64,000 nt of DNA from assembly GCF_017104715.1 (NCBI RefSeq), contig NZ_JAAGPI010000041.1, positions 1-64,000 of the forward strand, in the 5' to 3' direction. Every line of letters starts with the position of its first letter. The first letter of the stretch is position 1. The stretch comes from Burkholderia sp. Ac-20365. Lineage in GTDB: Bacteria > Pseudomonadota > Gammaproteobacteria > Burkholderiales > Burkholderiaceae. The notes beneath the pieces were generated by a model. The model searched no databases and had not been told where the DNA came from. It worked only from the letters and a program-made list of their open reading frames with translations. The position numbers and the translations under genes are program-made. Positions 46,511 to 55,928 of the stretch are shown piece after piece.

Positions 46511-46555
46511 TACTTCGCCTGGCTTGCGGCGCTGGCTTTGGTTTGCTCGTGCGTT

Positions 46556-47207
46556 CGCTGCCATCCGCGATTTGCCTTCGTGCTTCATGCGTTGCCCCTG
46601 TGCGGGGCGGCACTTACTTTCTTTGCCGCCGCAAAGAAAGTAAGCAAAGAAAGCGGACTAACACCGCCAGTGCTAGTTCTTGCCGGAGGGCCCGACCTTT
46701 CCTCCACTTCACACGGCAACCGCTCCGTTTGATGCGCGTTGCCAACGCCTTGAATAATCGCCTCACCTTCTTCAATTATCCGTAGCGCAGCCAGCGACAG
46801 CGAATGGTTACGGCCGCCCAAGTAGCAAACGGTGTGCAGGTCGTAGTGACTCACACCTTGGTGCTCTTACGACACCGATCGCGCTTTTCAGTCCGGAGTG
46901 GAGCGTATGCGGCGCGATAGCCTACACACAGTTTGGCGCTATAGAACGTGGGAGATTTGATCGCGCGTGCAGCGACGCGGGAGCATGAAGCGGGTGAGGC
47001 GCTCAATAAGAGCGTTCGCAGCGGGCTTCGAGAAGAGAGATGCCGCGGACAGGACGGGGCGGTTGGGGGCCCGTGGGCAAGAACAAGGGCTAGCGGTGTT
47101 CAGCGGCTTTCTTTTGCCTACTTTTCTTTGCCGCGGCAAAGAAAAGTAGGTGCCGCCCCGCACAGGGGCAACGCTAATACACCAACACCATCACGCGGAC
47201 GCCAGCG
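46556..47207 (+). repeat. large palindromic intergenic element, copy B
   Basis: The 652-bp copy is in the same orientation as copy A, with outer arm sequence reaching about 47254, one base short of the pssA stop codon (47256-47258). The 34-bp perfect palindrome is at 47117-47150. Left and right inner arms belong to the B/D subtype (left CAACCGCTCCGT, right GGACAGGACGGGGC), which leaves an unpaired bubble of roughly 28 nt. The centre keeps the GGTCGTAG / TTACGAC stem and CAGTCCGGAGTG. It separates pssA from the leuA promoter. No protein is encoded. Confidence 0.93.
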
Positions 47208-47255
47208 AAACCACAAGCAAACCACCCAAGCGTCGCCAGACAAAAAACAAAAACC

Positions 47256-48128
47256 TTATCCTGGCCTCTGCGAAGACCGAGCCGGATTCCCCATCCCCCG
47301 CACCGCCCGGTAGCCCCAAAACACATACCCGGACAAACCGTAAAGCACAAACAACCCAAACAACATCAAAGGCGGATCAGAAGAAACCAGCACAAACGCA
47401 ACAACAACAAGCAGAATCGCCGCAAACGGCACACGATGCCGCACATCGAGCGCCTTACCGCTATAAAACGGCGCATTCGACACCATTGTGACGCCCGCGT
47501 AAATGGTCAACGCAAACGCAACCCAGGGCAGCCACACGAGCTTCAGCGGCACGCGGTTATCGGTAGCAAGCCAGACAAATCCAGCGATCAAGGCTGCCGC
47601 AGCCGGACTCGGCATCCCCTGAAAAAACCGCTTGTCGACGACACCGATATTCGTATTGAAGCGAGCCAGCCGCAGCGCCGCCCCCGAGCAATACACGAAC
47701 GCCGCCAGCCAGCCCCAACGCCCCAGATCTTTCAGGATCCACTCATACATCACGAGCGCCGGCGCAACGCCAAACGACACCATGTCCGACAGACTGTCGA
47801 ACTGCTCGCCAAATGCGCTCTGGGTGTGCGTCATCCGCGCGACACGCCCATCCATGCCATCGAGCACCATCGCGACGAAAATCGCGATCGCGGCAACCTC
47901 GAAGCGCACGTTCATCGCCTGCACGACGGCGAAGAATCCGCAGAAGAGCGCCGCCGTCGTGAATGCATTGGGCAGCAGATAAATGCCGCGCTTGCGCAGA
48001 AACTGCTGACGCGCAGCGCGCCGGCTGTCGATCACAGATTCCCCGACCACGGGCGGCTTGTTGCGCCGAAACGGTCGCGGCTGCGGCGAACCGCTGCTGC
48101 GAGGACGACGCGGTTTGAATGCGGCCAT
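47256..48128 (-). CDS. pssA: CDP-diacylglycerol-serine O-phosphatidyltransferase
   Basis: The 290-residue membrane enzyme has the CDP-alcohol phosphotransferase motif DGMDGRVARMTHTQSAFGEQFDSLSD (positions about 88-113, D-G-x2-A-R-x8-G-x3-D-x3-D). An Arg/Pro-rich cytoplasmic N-terminus of about 45 residues is followed by about seven membrane helices. It makes phosphatidylserine, the precursor of phosphatidylethanolamine. psd is 21 bp upstream in the same direction. The stop abuts palindromic copy B. Confidence 0.95.
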   Translation of the reverse strand: MAAFKPRRPRSSGSPQPRPFRRNKPPVVGESVIDSRRAARQQFLRKRGIYLLPNAFTTAALFCGFFAVVQAMNVRFEVAAIAIFVAMVLDGMDGRVARMTHTQSAFGEQFDSLSDMVSFGVAPALVMYEWILKDLGRWGWLAAFVYCSGAALRLARFNTNIGVVDKRFFQGMPSPAAAALIAGFVWLATDNRVPLKLVWLPWVAFALTIYAGVTMVSNAPFYSGKALDVRHRVPFAAILLVVVAFVLVSSDPPLMLFGLFVLYGLSGYVFWGYRAVRGMGNPARSSQRPG

Positions 48129-48149
48129 CGAACCCTCCCCTGTGCCGCT

Positions 48150-48788
48150 TTATAGCTCAGCCAGAATCGTGGACGAAGCCGACACCTTCTCGCCGATCGA
48201 CACCCGCGGACGACTGCCGACAGGCAGATACACGTCGACACGCGACCCAAAACGGATGAAGCCGTAGCGCTGGCCGCGCGTGAGCGGCTCGCCCGCGCGC
48301 ACGTAGCAGAGAATGCGTCGCGCGATCAGGCCCGCGATCTGCACCGACGTCACCGTCGCGCCGCTCGCCGTTTCGATCACGACCGCGTTGCGCTCGTTTT
48401 CCGTCGAAGCTTTGTCCACAGCCGCGTTCAGATACGCGCCCGGAAAATATTCGACCTTCGAAATCGCGCCATCCACGGGCGAGCGCTGCGAGTGCACGTT
48501 GAACACGTTCATGAACACGCTGATCTTCAGCGCTTCGCGGTTCGCGTAAGGATCGTGTGCGGTTTCGACAGCGACGATGCGGCCGTCGGCCGGGCACAGC
48601 ACAGCGTTGGCCTGAGTCGGGATGGGGCGCGCCGGGTCGCGGAAGAACTGCACGACGAAGATGAGCAACAGCCAGAAAATCCAGGCAATGCCGAACCCTG
48701 CGACGAAGTGGATCAACAACGCAACGACGGCCGCGATGGCGATAAACGGCCAGCCTTCGCGCGCGATGATCGGATGAGGGTAATTCAT
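48150..48788 (-). CDS. psd: phosphatidylserine decarboxylase proenzyme (short form)
   Basis: The 212-residue short-form enzyme has two N-terminal hydrophobic stretches (about 15-45), PADGRIVAVE, and the self-cleavage motif RFGSRVDVYLP near residue 183, where the Ser becomes the pyruvoyl group. The His of HSQRSPVDG is conserved. It decarboxylates phosphatidylserine to phosphatidylethanolamine, the step after PssA. It starts after the ilvC terminator, so it probably has its own promoter. Confidence 0.94.
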   Translation of the reverse strand: MNYPHPIIAREGWPFIAIAAVVALLIHFVAGFGIAWIFWLLLIFVVQFFRDPARPIPTQANAVLCPADGRIVAVETAHDPYANREALKISVFMNVFNVHSQRSPVDGAISKVEYFPGAYLNAAVDKASTENERNAVVIETASGATVTSVQIAGLIARRILCYVRAGEPLTRGQRYGFIRFGSRVDVYLPVGSRPRVSIGEKVSASSTILAEL

Positions 48789-48826
48789 AAAATTGGGTTC
48801 AGTCTTTTTGAAAACCGTAGGATAGC

Positions 48827-48860
48827 AAAAGCCGTCCAGGGTTCAGCACCTCTGGACGGC
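48827..48860 (-). terminator. rho-independent terminator of ilvC
   Basis: A 9-bp stem, GCCGTCCAG/CTGGACGGC, has a loop of about 12 nt and TTTT after it on the minus strand. A T-run also follows on the + strand. It is about 50 bp after the ilvC stop and splits ilvIHC from psd-pssA. Confidence 0.88.
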
Positions 48861-48912
48861 TTTTTGATGCTTCCGGCGCATTTCGTGCGCCGGAGTGCGA
48901 AAAACGGGCAGA

Positions 48913-49929
48913 TTAGTTCTTCGACTGATCGACCAGCTTGTTCTTCGCGATCCACGGCATCATCGCGCGCAGCTTCGAACCAACCTGCTCGATCTGGTGC
49001 TCAGCCGTGATACGGCGACGCGATTGCAGCGTCGGCGCGCCAGCGCGGTTTTCGATGATGAAGCTCTTCGCGTACTCGCCCGTCTGGATGTCCTTCAGGA
49101 CTTCCTTCATGACCTTCTTCGTCTCGTCCGTGATGATGCGCGGGCCCGTCACGTACTCGCCGTACTCTGCGTTGTTCGAGATCGAGTAGTTCATGTTCGC
49201 GATGCCGCCTTCGTAGATCAGGTCGACGATCAGCTTCAGTTCGTGCAGGCACTCGAAGTAAGCCATTTCCGGCGCGTAGCCTGCTTCGACCAGCGTTTCG
49301 AAACCAGCCTTGATCAGGTCGACGGTACCACCGCACAGAACTGCCTGTTCGCCGAACAGGTCGGTTTCCGTTTCTTCGCGGAAGTTCGTTTCGATGATGC
49401 CGGCACGGCCGCCGCCGTTCGCTGCTGCGTACGACAGTGCGATGTCGCGTGCTGCGCCCGACTTGTCTTGCGCGACTGCGATCAGGTGCGGCACGCCGCC
49501 ACCTTGCGAGTACGTGCCGCGAACCGTGTGGCCGGGTGCTTTCGGCGCGATCATGATCACGTCGAGGTCAGCACGCGGGATCACCTGGCCATAGTGCACG
49601 TTGAAGCCGTGCGCGAATGCCAGCGCTGCGCCTTGCTTGGCGTTCGCGTGCACTTCCTTTGCGTAGACTTCGGCGATCTGCTCGTCCGGCAGCAGCATCA
49701 TGACGACGTCGGCGCCCTTCACGGCTTCCGCCACTTCCTTGACCGTCAGACCTGCGTTCTCAGCCTTGCTCCACGATGCGCCGCCCTTGCGCAGACCGAC
49801 CGTGACGTTCACGCCGCTTTCCTTCAGGTTCAGCGCGTGAGCATGGCCTTGCGAGCCATAGCCGATGATGGTGACCTGCTTGCCTTTGATGAGGGAGAGG
49901 TCGGCGTCCTTGTCGTAGAAAACTTTCAT
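48913..49929 (-). CDS. ilvC: ketol-acid reductoisomerase
   Basis: The 338-residue class I enzyme has the NADPH fold IGYGSQGHAHALNLKESG, the conserved Glu/Asp metal residues in DLFGEQAVLCGG and in ECLHELKLIVDLIYEGG, and a knotted C-terminal helical domain. It converts acetolactate to dihydroxyisovalerate (valine, leucine) and acetohydroxybutyrate to the isoleucine precursor. AGGAA lies before the ATG. It is about 90 bp after ilvH. Confidence 0.98.
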   Translation of the reverse strand: MKVFYDKDADLSLIKGKQVTIIGYGSQGHAHALNLKESGVNVTVGLRKGGASWSKAENAGLTVKEVAEAVKGADVVMMLLPDEQIAEVYAKEVHANAKQGAALAFAHGFNVHYGQVIPRADLDVIMIAPKAPGHTVRGTYSQGGGVPHLIAVAQDKSGAARDIALSYAAANGGGRAGIIETNFREETETDLFGEQAVLCGGTVDLIKAGFETLVEAGYAPEMAYFECLHELKLIVDLIYEGGIANMNYSISNNAEYGEYVTGPRIITDETKKVMKEVLKDIQTGEYAKSFIIENRAGAPTLQSRRRITAEHQIEQVGSKLRAMMPWIAKNKLVDQSKN

Positions 49930-50022
49930 GTCAGTTCCTTGGCGAAATTCAGAAAAATGTTGCGTGTGTAGTGCTTGAGCCGGGCGCCTGGAGCAACGCC
50001 TGGCATGGATCGAACTGGTTTA

Positions 50023-50514
50023 TCAAACCTTCAGGATACGCTCGCCGCGTCCGATGCCCGAACCGCCCGTGCGGACCGTTTCGAGAATCGCGGTGGCGTC
50101 GAGCCCTTCGATGAACGCGTCGAGCTTCTCGCTCGCGCCCGTCAGTTCGATCGTGTAGGTCTTTTCGGTGACGTCGATGATGCGGCCGCGGAAAATATCC
50201 GACATCCGCTTCATCTCCTCACGTTCCTTGCCGACCGCCCTAACCTTGATCAGCATCAGCTCGCGTTCGATGTGGGCGCCCTCTGTCAGGTCGACCACTT
50301 TCACCACCTCGATCAGGCGGTTCAGATGCTTCGTGATCTGTTCGATCACGTCGTCCGAGCCAATGGAAACGATGGTCATGCGCGACAGCGAACGGTCTTC
50401 GGTCGGCGCCACCGTCAAGGTTTCGATGTTGTAGCCGCGTGCCGAAAACAGGCCGACCACGCGCGACAGCGCGCCCGGTTCGTTTTCCAGCAAAACGGAA
50501 ATGATGTGTCTCAT
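50023..50514 (-). CDS. ilvH: acetolactate synthase small (regulatory) subunit
   Basis: The start at the ATG at 50514 (MRHIISVLLENEPGALSRVVG, GGAAGAAG upstream) gives the standard 163 residues. The N-terminal ACT domain (about 4-78) binds valine for feedback inhibition, and a second ACT-like C-terminal domain activates the catalytic subunit. It lies 111 bp after ilvI. Confidence 0.97.
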   Translation of the reverse strand: MRHIISVLLENEPGALSRVVGLFSARGYNIETLTVAPTEDRSLSRMTIVSIGSDDVIEQITKHLNRLIEVVKVVDLTEGAHIERELMLIKVRAVGKEREEMKRMSDIFRGRIIDVTEKTYTIELTGASEKLDAFIEGLDATAILETVRTGGSGIGRGERILKV

Positions 50515-50625
50515 GTTCGCTTCTTCCAGATGTCGATGTATGCGATGCGTGCGTTCCGCGCCGCTCCGTCCGCTTGCGCCTTTTGTGGAGACGTGCATGA
50601 CGAAGCCGGCGCAGGAAGGCGCTCG

Positions 50626-52389
50626 TTATAGATCTTCCGACCCGAGGAGCATCTCCGTGATGCCCTTGCCGGCCTGAACCATCGGCCAGACGTTTTCGGT
50701 CGGATCGGTCTGGAAGTCGAGAAACACCGTGCGATCTTTCAGGCGCAGTGCTTCCTTCAGCGCAGGTTCCACGTCGGCGGTCTTTTCGATCCGCATGCCG
50801 ACGTGGCCGTACGCTTCGGCGAGCTTCACGAAGTCAGGCAGCGCATCCATGTACGAATGCGAATAGCGCTTGCTGTATTCGATCTGCTGCCACTGGCGCA
50901 CCATGCCCAGATAGCGGTTGTTGAGCGAAATGATCTTGACGGGCGTGTCGTACTGTTTGCACGTCGACAGTTCCTGGATGCACATCTGGATCGAGCCTTC
51001 GCCCGTGATACAGAGCACGTCGTCGTCCGGGTGCGCCATCTTCACGCCCATCGCCGCCGGCAGGCCGAAGCCCATCGTGCCGAGACCACCGGAATTGATC
51101 CAGCGGCGCGGCTTGTTAAAGCGATAGAACTGCGCCGCCCACATCTGGTGCTGACCGACGTCGGAACACACGAAGGCATTGCCGTCCGTCAGTTCCCACG
51201 CCTTTTCCACCACGTATTGCGGCTTGATGATGTCGCTCTTGCGGTCGAACTTCAGGCAGTCTTTCGCGCGCCAGGCTTCGATGTCCTTCCACCAGTCGGC
51301 GAGCGCCGCGGTGTCGGGGCCATGCTCGGCCGTCTGCAGCTGCTCGATCAGTTCCTTCAGCACTTCCTTCACGTCGCCGACGATGGGGATATCCACCTTC
51401 ACGCGCTTCGAGATCGACGACGGGTCGATGTCGATGTGAATGATCTTGCGCGGACGCGACGAGAAGTGCGCCGGGTCGCCGATCACGCGGTCGTCGAAAC
51501 GCGCGCCGATCGCGATCAGCACGTCGCAGTGCTGCATCGCCATGTTGGCTTCGTACGTGCCGTGCATGCCGAGCATGCCGAGGAATTTCTTGTCGCTCGC
51601 GCGGTAGCCGCCCAGCCCCATCAGCGTGTTGGTGATGGGATAGCCGAGCAGATCGGCGAACTGGTTCAGTTCGCGCGACGCGTCCGCGAGAATGATGCCG
51701 CCGCCCGTATAGATATACGGACGCTTGGCCGACAGCAGCAACGACACGGCCTTGCGGATCTGGCCCGAGTGACCCTTCGTGACCGGGTTATAGGAGCGCA
51801 GCGACACGCTCTTGATCGGCTCGTATTGGCAAGGCGCCTTCGACACGTCCTTCGGAATGTCGATCAGCACCGGGCCGGGACGACCGGTACGGGCGATAAA
51901 GAATGCTTTCTTGACGGTTGCGGCGAGGTCGCGCACGTCCTTCACGAGGAAGTTGTGCTTCACGCAGGGACGTGTGATGCCGACGGTATCGCACTCCTGG
52001 AACGCATCCTGGCCAATGGCGGCAGTCGGCACCTGGCCGCTGATGATCACCATCGGGATGGAATCCATATAGGCCGTCGCGATGCCCGTCACCGCGTTGG
52101 TGACGCCGGGGCCGGAGGTCACGAGACACACGCCGACCTTGCCGGTCGAACGCGCGTAAGCATCAGCGGCGTGGACCGCGGCCTGCTCGTGGCGCACGAG
52201 GACGTGCTGGAATTTGTCCTGCTTGTAAAGCTCGTCGTAGATGTAGAGTACCGAGCCGCCGGGATAGCCCCAGATGAAATCGACGTCTTCGTCGGCCAGT
52301 GCTTTCATGAGCACGGTGGCGCCGATAGAGTCAGCTTCGTGATGGGGAGTCGTATCCGACGTGGAGAATTCCGCGCTGGGCATATTCAT
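50626..52389 (-). CDS. ilvI: acetolactate synthase large (catalytic) subunit
   Basis: The 587-residue TPP enzyme has the catalytic Glu in VLVRHEQAAVHAADAYARSTG, a central FAD-binding domain, and the C-terminal TPP/Mg motif ITGEGSIQMCIQEL...ISLNNRYLGMVRQWQQ. It condenses two pyruvates to acetolactate. A nonconserved N-terminal 20 residues precedes ADSIGATVLMKAL. The first ATG at 52389 has AAAGGTGA upstream. It heads the ilvI-ilvH-ilvC operon. Confidence 0.97.
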   Translation of the reverse strand: MNMPSAEFSTSDTTPHHEADSIGATVLMKALADEDVDFIWGYPGGSVLYIYDELYKQDKFQHVLVRHEQAAVHAADAYARSTGKVGVCLVTSGPGVTNAVTGIATAYMDSIPMVIISGQVPTAAIGQDAFQECDTVGITRPCVKHNFLVKDVRDLAATVKKAFFIARTGRPGPVLIDIPKDVSKAPCQYEPIKSVSLRSYNPVTKGHSGQIRKAVSLLLSAKRPYIYTGGGIILADASRELNQFADLLGYPITNTLMGLGGYRASDKKFLGMLGMHGTYEANMAMQHCDVLIAIGARFDDRVIGDPAHFSSRPRKIIHIDIDPSSISKRVKVDIPIVGDVKEVLKELIEQLQTAEHGPDTAALADWWKDIEAWRAKDCLKFDRKSDIIKPQYVVEKAWELTDGNAFVCSDVGQHQMWAAQFYRFNKPRRWINSGGLGTMGFGLPAAMGVKMAHPDDDVLCITGEGSIQMCIQELSTCKQYDTPVKIISLNNRYLGMVRQWQQIEYSKRYSHSYMDALPDFVKLAEAYGHVGMRIEKTADVEPALKEALRLKDRTVFLDFQTDPTENVWPMVQAGKGITEMLLGSEDL

Positions 52390-52536
52390 CGTTCACCTTT
52401 CGAATTTTCGGCAAAAAATTGATCGGGTGCTCTCTGCCGGGCTTGTGGCTCGGGTTCAAGCGGCGCGTCCAGTTTGACAGGAAGGCTTCTTGGGCCAACC
52501 TCAAATGAGACAAGTCACTTATGTTGCGAACCGTAG

Positions 52537-52565
52537 ACGATATCTACGATGCGTCCGATGGTCAA
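52537..52565 (-). promoter_or_regulatory. putative promoter of the ilvIHC operon
   Basis: On the minus strand the -35 TTGACC (52560-52565), 17 bp and the -10 TATCGT (52537-52542) would give a leader of about 140 nt before ilvI. I found no short peptide rich in Ile, Leu or Val codons in that leader. The rest of the gap 52390-52808 shows no gene. Confidence 0.4.
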
Positions 52566-52808
52566 GCAAATATTTCCATGATTGACCGGTTTCCCGCTTT
52601 TGTCGTCAACTTCCGACCTGCTTACCTGTTGATTACGCCTGTCTGACGAACGCCTTGACGGATACGTACAAATAGCGGCAAAAGCTCGATCCAGCGCGCA
52701 GGCTTGCCGTGTTTTCCCCCGGTGCGGGTGAAAGTTTGTTAGCATCCGCGAGTTTTACGACATTTTTCGACCGATTCCGCGCACACTCGCTGCGCCGACC
52801 CCCAACGG

Positions 52809-53372
52809 ATGGCATCAGACAAGGAACTCGCCGATTTTCTGGCGGGCGTCGAAAGGCGCGCGTTCAAGCAGACGGTCTACGCCGTGCGGGACGACGATGC
52901 GTCTCTCGACATCGTGCAGGACGCGATGATCAAGCTCGCCGAAAAATACGGCGACCGCCCTCCTGCTGAGCTGCCGCTTTTGTTTCAGCGTATTCTCCAG
53001 AATGCGATGCACGACTATTTCCGTCGGCAGAAGGTGCGCAATACGTGGGTGACCCTGTTCTCGTCGCTGGGCAATGCGGACGACGAGGACTTCGACCCGC
53101 TGGAGACGTTCGAAAGCCAGGACGGCTCGACCGGCGTGGAAAGCAGCGAGCAGCAGCTCGAACGCGAACAGGTCCTGCAACTGATCGACGACGAAATCCA
53201 AAAGTTGCCGGCACGTCAACGGGAGGCGTTTCTGATGCGTTACTGGGAAGATATGGATGTCGCTGAGACTGCCGCTGCGATGGGCTGTTCGGAAGGCAGT
53301 GTGAAAACGCACTGCTCGCGAGCTACGCACACGCTGGCGCAAGCGCTCAAGGCCAAAGGAATCACGCTATGA
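52809..53372 (+). CDS. ECF-type RNA polymerase sigma factor
   Basis: The 187-residue protein has sigma region 2 (about 15-85; ASLDIVQDAMIKLAEKYGD and LPLLFQRILQNAMHDYFRRQ) and region 4 (about 125-180; LPARQREAFLMRYWEDMDVAETAAAMGCSEGSVKTHCSRA). The linker is long and acidic. Its stop overlaps the DUF3619 start by ATGA, so the two proteins are made together. The target promoters cannot be told from here. No clear promoter lies directly upstream. Confidence 0.9.
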   Translation: MASDKELADFLAGVERRAFKQTVYAVRDDDASLDIVQDAMIKLAEKYGDRPPAELPLLFQRILQNAMHDYFRRQKVRNTWVTLFSSLGNADDEDFDPLETFESQDGSTGVESSEQQLEREQVLQLIDDEIQKLPARQREAFLMRYWEDMDVAETAAAMGCSEGSVKTHCSRATHTLAQALKAKGITL

Positions 53373-53797
53373 GCTCCGCTCTCGAAACAAAAGAACTCGA
53401 GTTTGCGCGGCAGCTTCGCCGTGCGCTCGACGAAAACGCTGCCCGCATTCCGCCTGCTACGACTGACCGGCTCGCCGCCGCGCGCCGCGCTGCGCTCGCC
53501 CGCAAGAAGCCCGAAGCCGTGGAGGCACCTGCCTTCGCGCCGGTCTTCGTCGGCGCGGGGACGCTTGCCCATCTGCCGCAACCGGAAGGCTCGCGCCGTC
53601 TGCCGCGCCTGCGCAAGCTCGTGCTCGCGTGGCCGGTGCTCGCGCTCGTCATCGGCCTTGCTGGCATTGCGTGGTGGGAAGACCACCAGCGCACGGCCGA
53701 GCTCGCGGATATCGATGCCGCCATGCTGAGCGACGACCTGCCGCTCAATGCCTATCTCGATCACGGGTTCAACGCGTACCTGACGCGCAACCACTGA
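53369..53797 (+). CDS. DUF3619 family membrane protein (possible anti-sigma factor)
   Basis: The 142-residue protein has a cytoplasmic N-terminal part of about 90 residues, one membrane helix (about 93-112, VLAWPVLALVIGLAGIAWW), then a short outer part ending in a conserved-looking LPLNAYLDHGFNAYL. This layout (cytoplasmic sigma-binding head, single helix, periplasmic end) and the 4-bp overlap with the ECF sigma gene suggest an anti-sigma factor. The family name DUF3619 carries no assigned function; the role is inferred. Confidence 0.75.
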   Translation: MSSALETKELEFARQLRRALDENAARIPPATTDRLAAARRAALARKKPEAVEAPAFAPVFVGAGTLAHLPQPEGSRRLPRLRKLVLAWPVLALVIGLAGIAWWEDHQRTAELADIDAAMLSDDLPLNAYLDHGFNAYLTRNH

Positions 53798-53814
53798 CCG
53801 GGGAGAGCTGACGG

Positions 53815-54582
53815 GTGAGTTACAAGCGCGGCCTTGCCGTTGTGTCCGGATGCGTGATTGCAGCACTGGTGTCATTTGCCGCCACCTATCCGCGCTTCTA
53901 CCCGACGCCCACGCCTGCCCCGGCGCCCGCTGGCGGCGGAGCTGCTGCGCCCGCGAAGGCGGCCGCTCCGGCGCTGACGGTCGAACTGCCCGGCCTGCCC
54001 ACCTCGAACAGCCCGCTCGCATGGGCGAAGCTCTCCAGTGCCGACCACGTCGCGCTCGCGCCGTTCGAGGCGCAATGGGACAGTTTCAGCGAGGAGCGCA
54101 AGCGCAAATGGCTTAAAATTGCGTCGCGTTACCCGAAGATGACGCCTGAAGCACAAAAAAGGCTTCATGAACGCATGGCGGAATGGGTCCACATGACGCC
54201 CGAACAGCGCCGCGTCGCGCGCGAAAACTATCAGGTCTCGAAAGAAGTGCCGCGTGAGGCGCGCCAGAACGCGTGGAAGGCGTACCAGCAGTTACCTGAA
54301 GACCAGAAACAGAAGCTCGCCGCCACCGAACGCAAGCGCCGCCCCACTGTGGTCAGCGCGCCGCCGTCGGGCAAATCCGAGATCAAGGACATCAACCGGC
54401 TCGTGAACGGCAAGGACAAGCTCGCGAGCGTGCCCGTGCCGCCCGCGACGGCCGGCGCTTCAGCGGGCGCCGCAGGCAGCATGACGCCTGCGCCCGCCAT
54501 TCCGGCCGTCGGCAGCTTCGTGCCGGCGACGCCGACACCTGTCTCGCCATCCGAGGCGCCGTCCATCTTCAACGGCTCATAA
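53815..54582 (+). CDS. DUF3106 domain protein
   Basis: The GTG start at 53815 is preceded by GGGGAGAG. The 255-residue protein has an N-terminal hydrophobic segment (about 6-24) acting as signal or anchor, an Ala/Pro linker, and then the DUF3106 helical repeats. These contain ALAPFEAQWDSFSEERKRKWL, ASRYPKMTPEAQKRLHERM and WVHMTPEQRRVARENYQ, each with a Trp and 'MTPE' turn. The C-terminal 90 residues are Ala/Pro/Thr-rich and disordered. It is probably periplasmic; the repeated motif resembles heavy-metal or stress sensing helical proteins such as Spy/CpxP only loosely. Confidence 0.75.
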   Translation: MSYKRGLAVVSGCVIAALVSFAATYPRFYPTPTPAPAPAGGGAAAPAKAAAPALTVELPGLPTSNSPLAWAKLSSADHVALAPFEAQWDSFSEERKRKWLKIASRYPKMTPEAQKRLHERMAEWVHMTPEQRRVARENYQVSKEVPREARQNAWKAYQQLPEDQKQKLAATERKRRPTVVSAPPSGKSEIKDINRLVNGKDKLASVPVPPATAGASAGAAGSMTPAPAIPAVGSFVPATPTPVSPSEAPSIFNGS

Positions 54583-54636
54583 TCTCCCCTGCGAGCCTGC
54601 GCCGCGGGCTCATCAACGGCAACCGAGGCCCAGCCC

Positions 54637-55164
54637 GTGTCCACTTCTGTCGACTCTGCAGCCGTGCCGCCCCAACCTGTTCCCGCAGAACCTGAGACGC
54701 CGACGGTGCGACGCCGGCTCGCCGCAATGATGTACGAAGCGGTGCTGCTGTTCGGTGTCGTGTTCATCGCGGGGTATCTGTTCAGCACGCTCACGCAGCA
54801 GCGCAATGGCCTCGTCCATCACAACTGGCTTGCGGCCTGGATCGGGTTGGTGGTCGGTGCGTACTTTGTCTGGTTCTGGACGCACGGTGGCCAGACGCTG
54901 CCGATGAAGACCTGGCGTCTACGGGTAGTTAACGCCAGGGATGGCGCCAGATTGTCTGTATCGCGTGCGGTGTTGCGTTATTTGCTCGCCTGGCTGTGGC
55001 TTTTGCCGCCGCTTGCGTTGCATCCTCTGCTGGGGCTTAAGGTGCCCCAGACCTTGATTGTCGCAAGCGTCTGGTTTGGGCTGTACGCGGCTGTTGGACG
55101 GATTGGTGCCGGCCGGCAGTTTTTGCATGATCGGGTGGCGGGGACCAGAATCGTTTTGCGTTAG
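54637..55164 (+). CDS. RDD family membrane protein
   Basis: The GTG start at 54637 (GAGG 8 nt upstream) gives 175 residues. After a Pro-rich 25-residue N-terminus comes the family pattern: Arg-Arg-Leu at the first helix (VRRRLAAMMYEAVLLFG), a second helix with YFVWFWTHGGQTLPMKTWRLRVV, and a conserved end FLHDRVAGTRIVLR. Function is unknown for most RDD proteins; some are linked to ion homeostasis. It is the last gene of the sigma operon. Its TAG stop is followed at once by palindromic copy C's outer arm. Confidence 0.85.
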   Translation: MSTSVDSAAVPPQPVPAEPETPTVRRRLAAMMYEAVLLFGVVFIAGYLFSTLTQQRNGLVHHNWLAAWIGLVVGAYFVWFWTHGGQTLPMKTWRLRVVNARDGARLSVSRAVLRYLLAWLWLLPPLALHPLLGLKVPQTLIVASVWFGLYAAVGRIGAGRQFLHDRVAGTRIVLR

Positions 55165-55209
55165 CGCTGGTTTTTGTCTGCGACGCTGGCTCGGTTTTTT
55201 GGAGGTTTT

Positions 55210-55864
55210 CGCTGGCATCCGCGTTAGCGCCTTCGCGGCGCAGGCGTTGCCCCTGTGCGGGGCGGCACTTACTTTCTTTGCCGCCGCAAAGAAAGTAAGC
55301 AAAGAAAGCGGGCTAACACCGCCAATTCTTGACCACCGCCTGAGGGCCCCCGGCAGTTCCTCCACTTCACACGGCGTTCTGCCATTCAGTGTCCGTTGCC
55401 CGCGCTTCGAATCAACGCCTCACCCGCTTCAATCACCCGTAGCGCCGCCAGCGGCAGCGAATGGTTTGCGCCGCCCAGGTGGCAAACTGTGTGTAGGTCG
55501 TAGTACTTCACACGTCGCCGCTCCTACGACACCGATCGTGCTTTTCAGTCCGGAGTGAAGCGCATCCGGCGCGAAAGCCGACACACAGTTTGCCGCGATA
55601 GAACGTGGGCACTGCGATCGCGCAGGCCGCGACGCGGGGGCGTGAAGCGGGTGATGAGCCAATTCAAAGCGTTGGCAACGGGCAGTGAATATCAGGTTGC
55701 CGTTTGAAGTGGAGGAACTGTTGGGGGCCCTCAGGCAGGCACAAGAACTAGCGGTGTGAGCGGCTTTCTTTTGCCTACTTTTCTTTGCCGCGGCAAAGAA
55801 AAGTAGGTGCCGCCCCGCACAGGGGCGACGCGTGAAGCACGAAGGCAAATCGCGGATGCCAGCG
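55210..55864 (+). repeat. large palindromic intergenic element, copy C
   Basis: The 655-bp copy is in the same orientation as the others; its outer GT-rich arm (GGTTTTTGTCTGCGACGCTGG) begins directly after the RDD stop codon. The 34-bp palindrome is at 55774-55807. Both arms read CAGTTCCTCCACTTC (55354-55368 and, reversed, 55706-55720), where copy A has CCGTTCCTCCGCTTC in both arms. The right outer arm runs to about 55908, just before the PHO-like site at 55929. No protein is encoded. Confidence 0.93.
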
Positions 55865-55928
55865 AACAAGCCCAACCAACCTCCCAACCCCACCCCCAAA
55901 CCCCTCCCGTAATAAGAACTTCTCATGA

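Noticed and set aside
52331..52513. Possible ilv leader peptide upstream of ilvI
   Set aside because: Ile, Leu and Val codons are not enriched, and the frame runs through the ilvI start.
55058..55558. 166-residue + frame across the RDD end and copy C
   Set aside because: Starts inside the RDD gene in another frame and runs into the repeat arm; a shadow.
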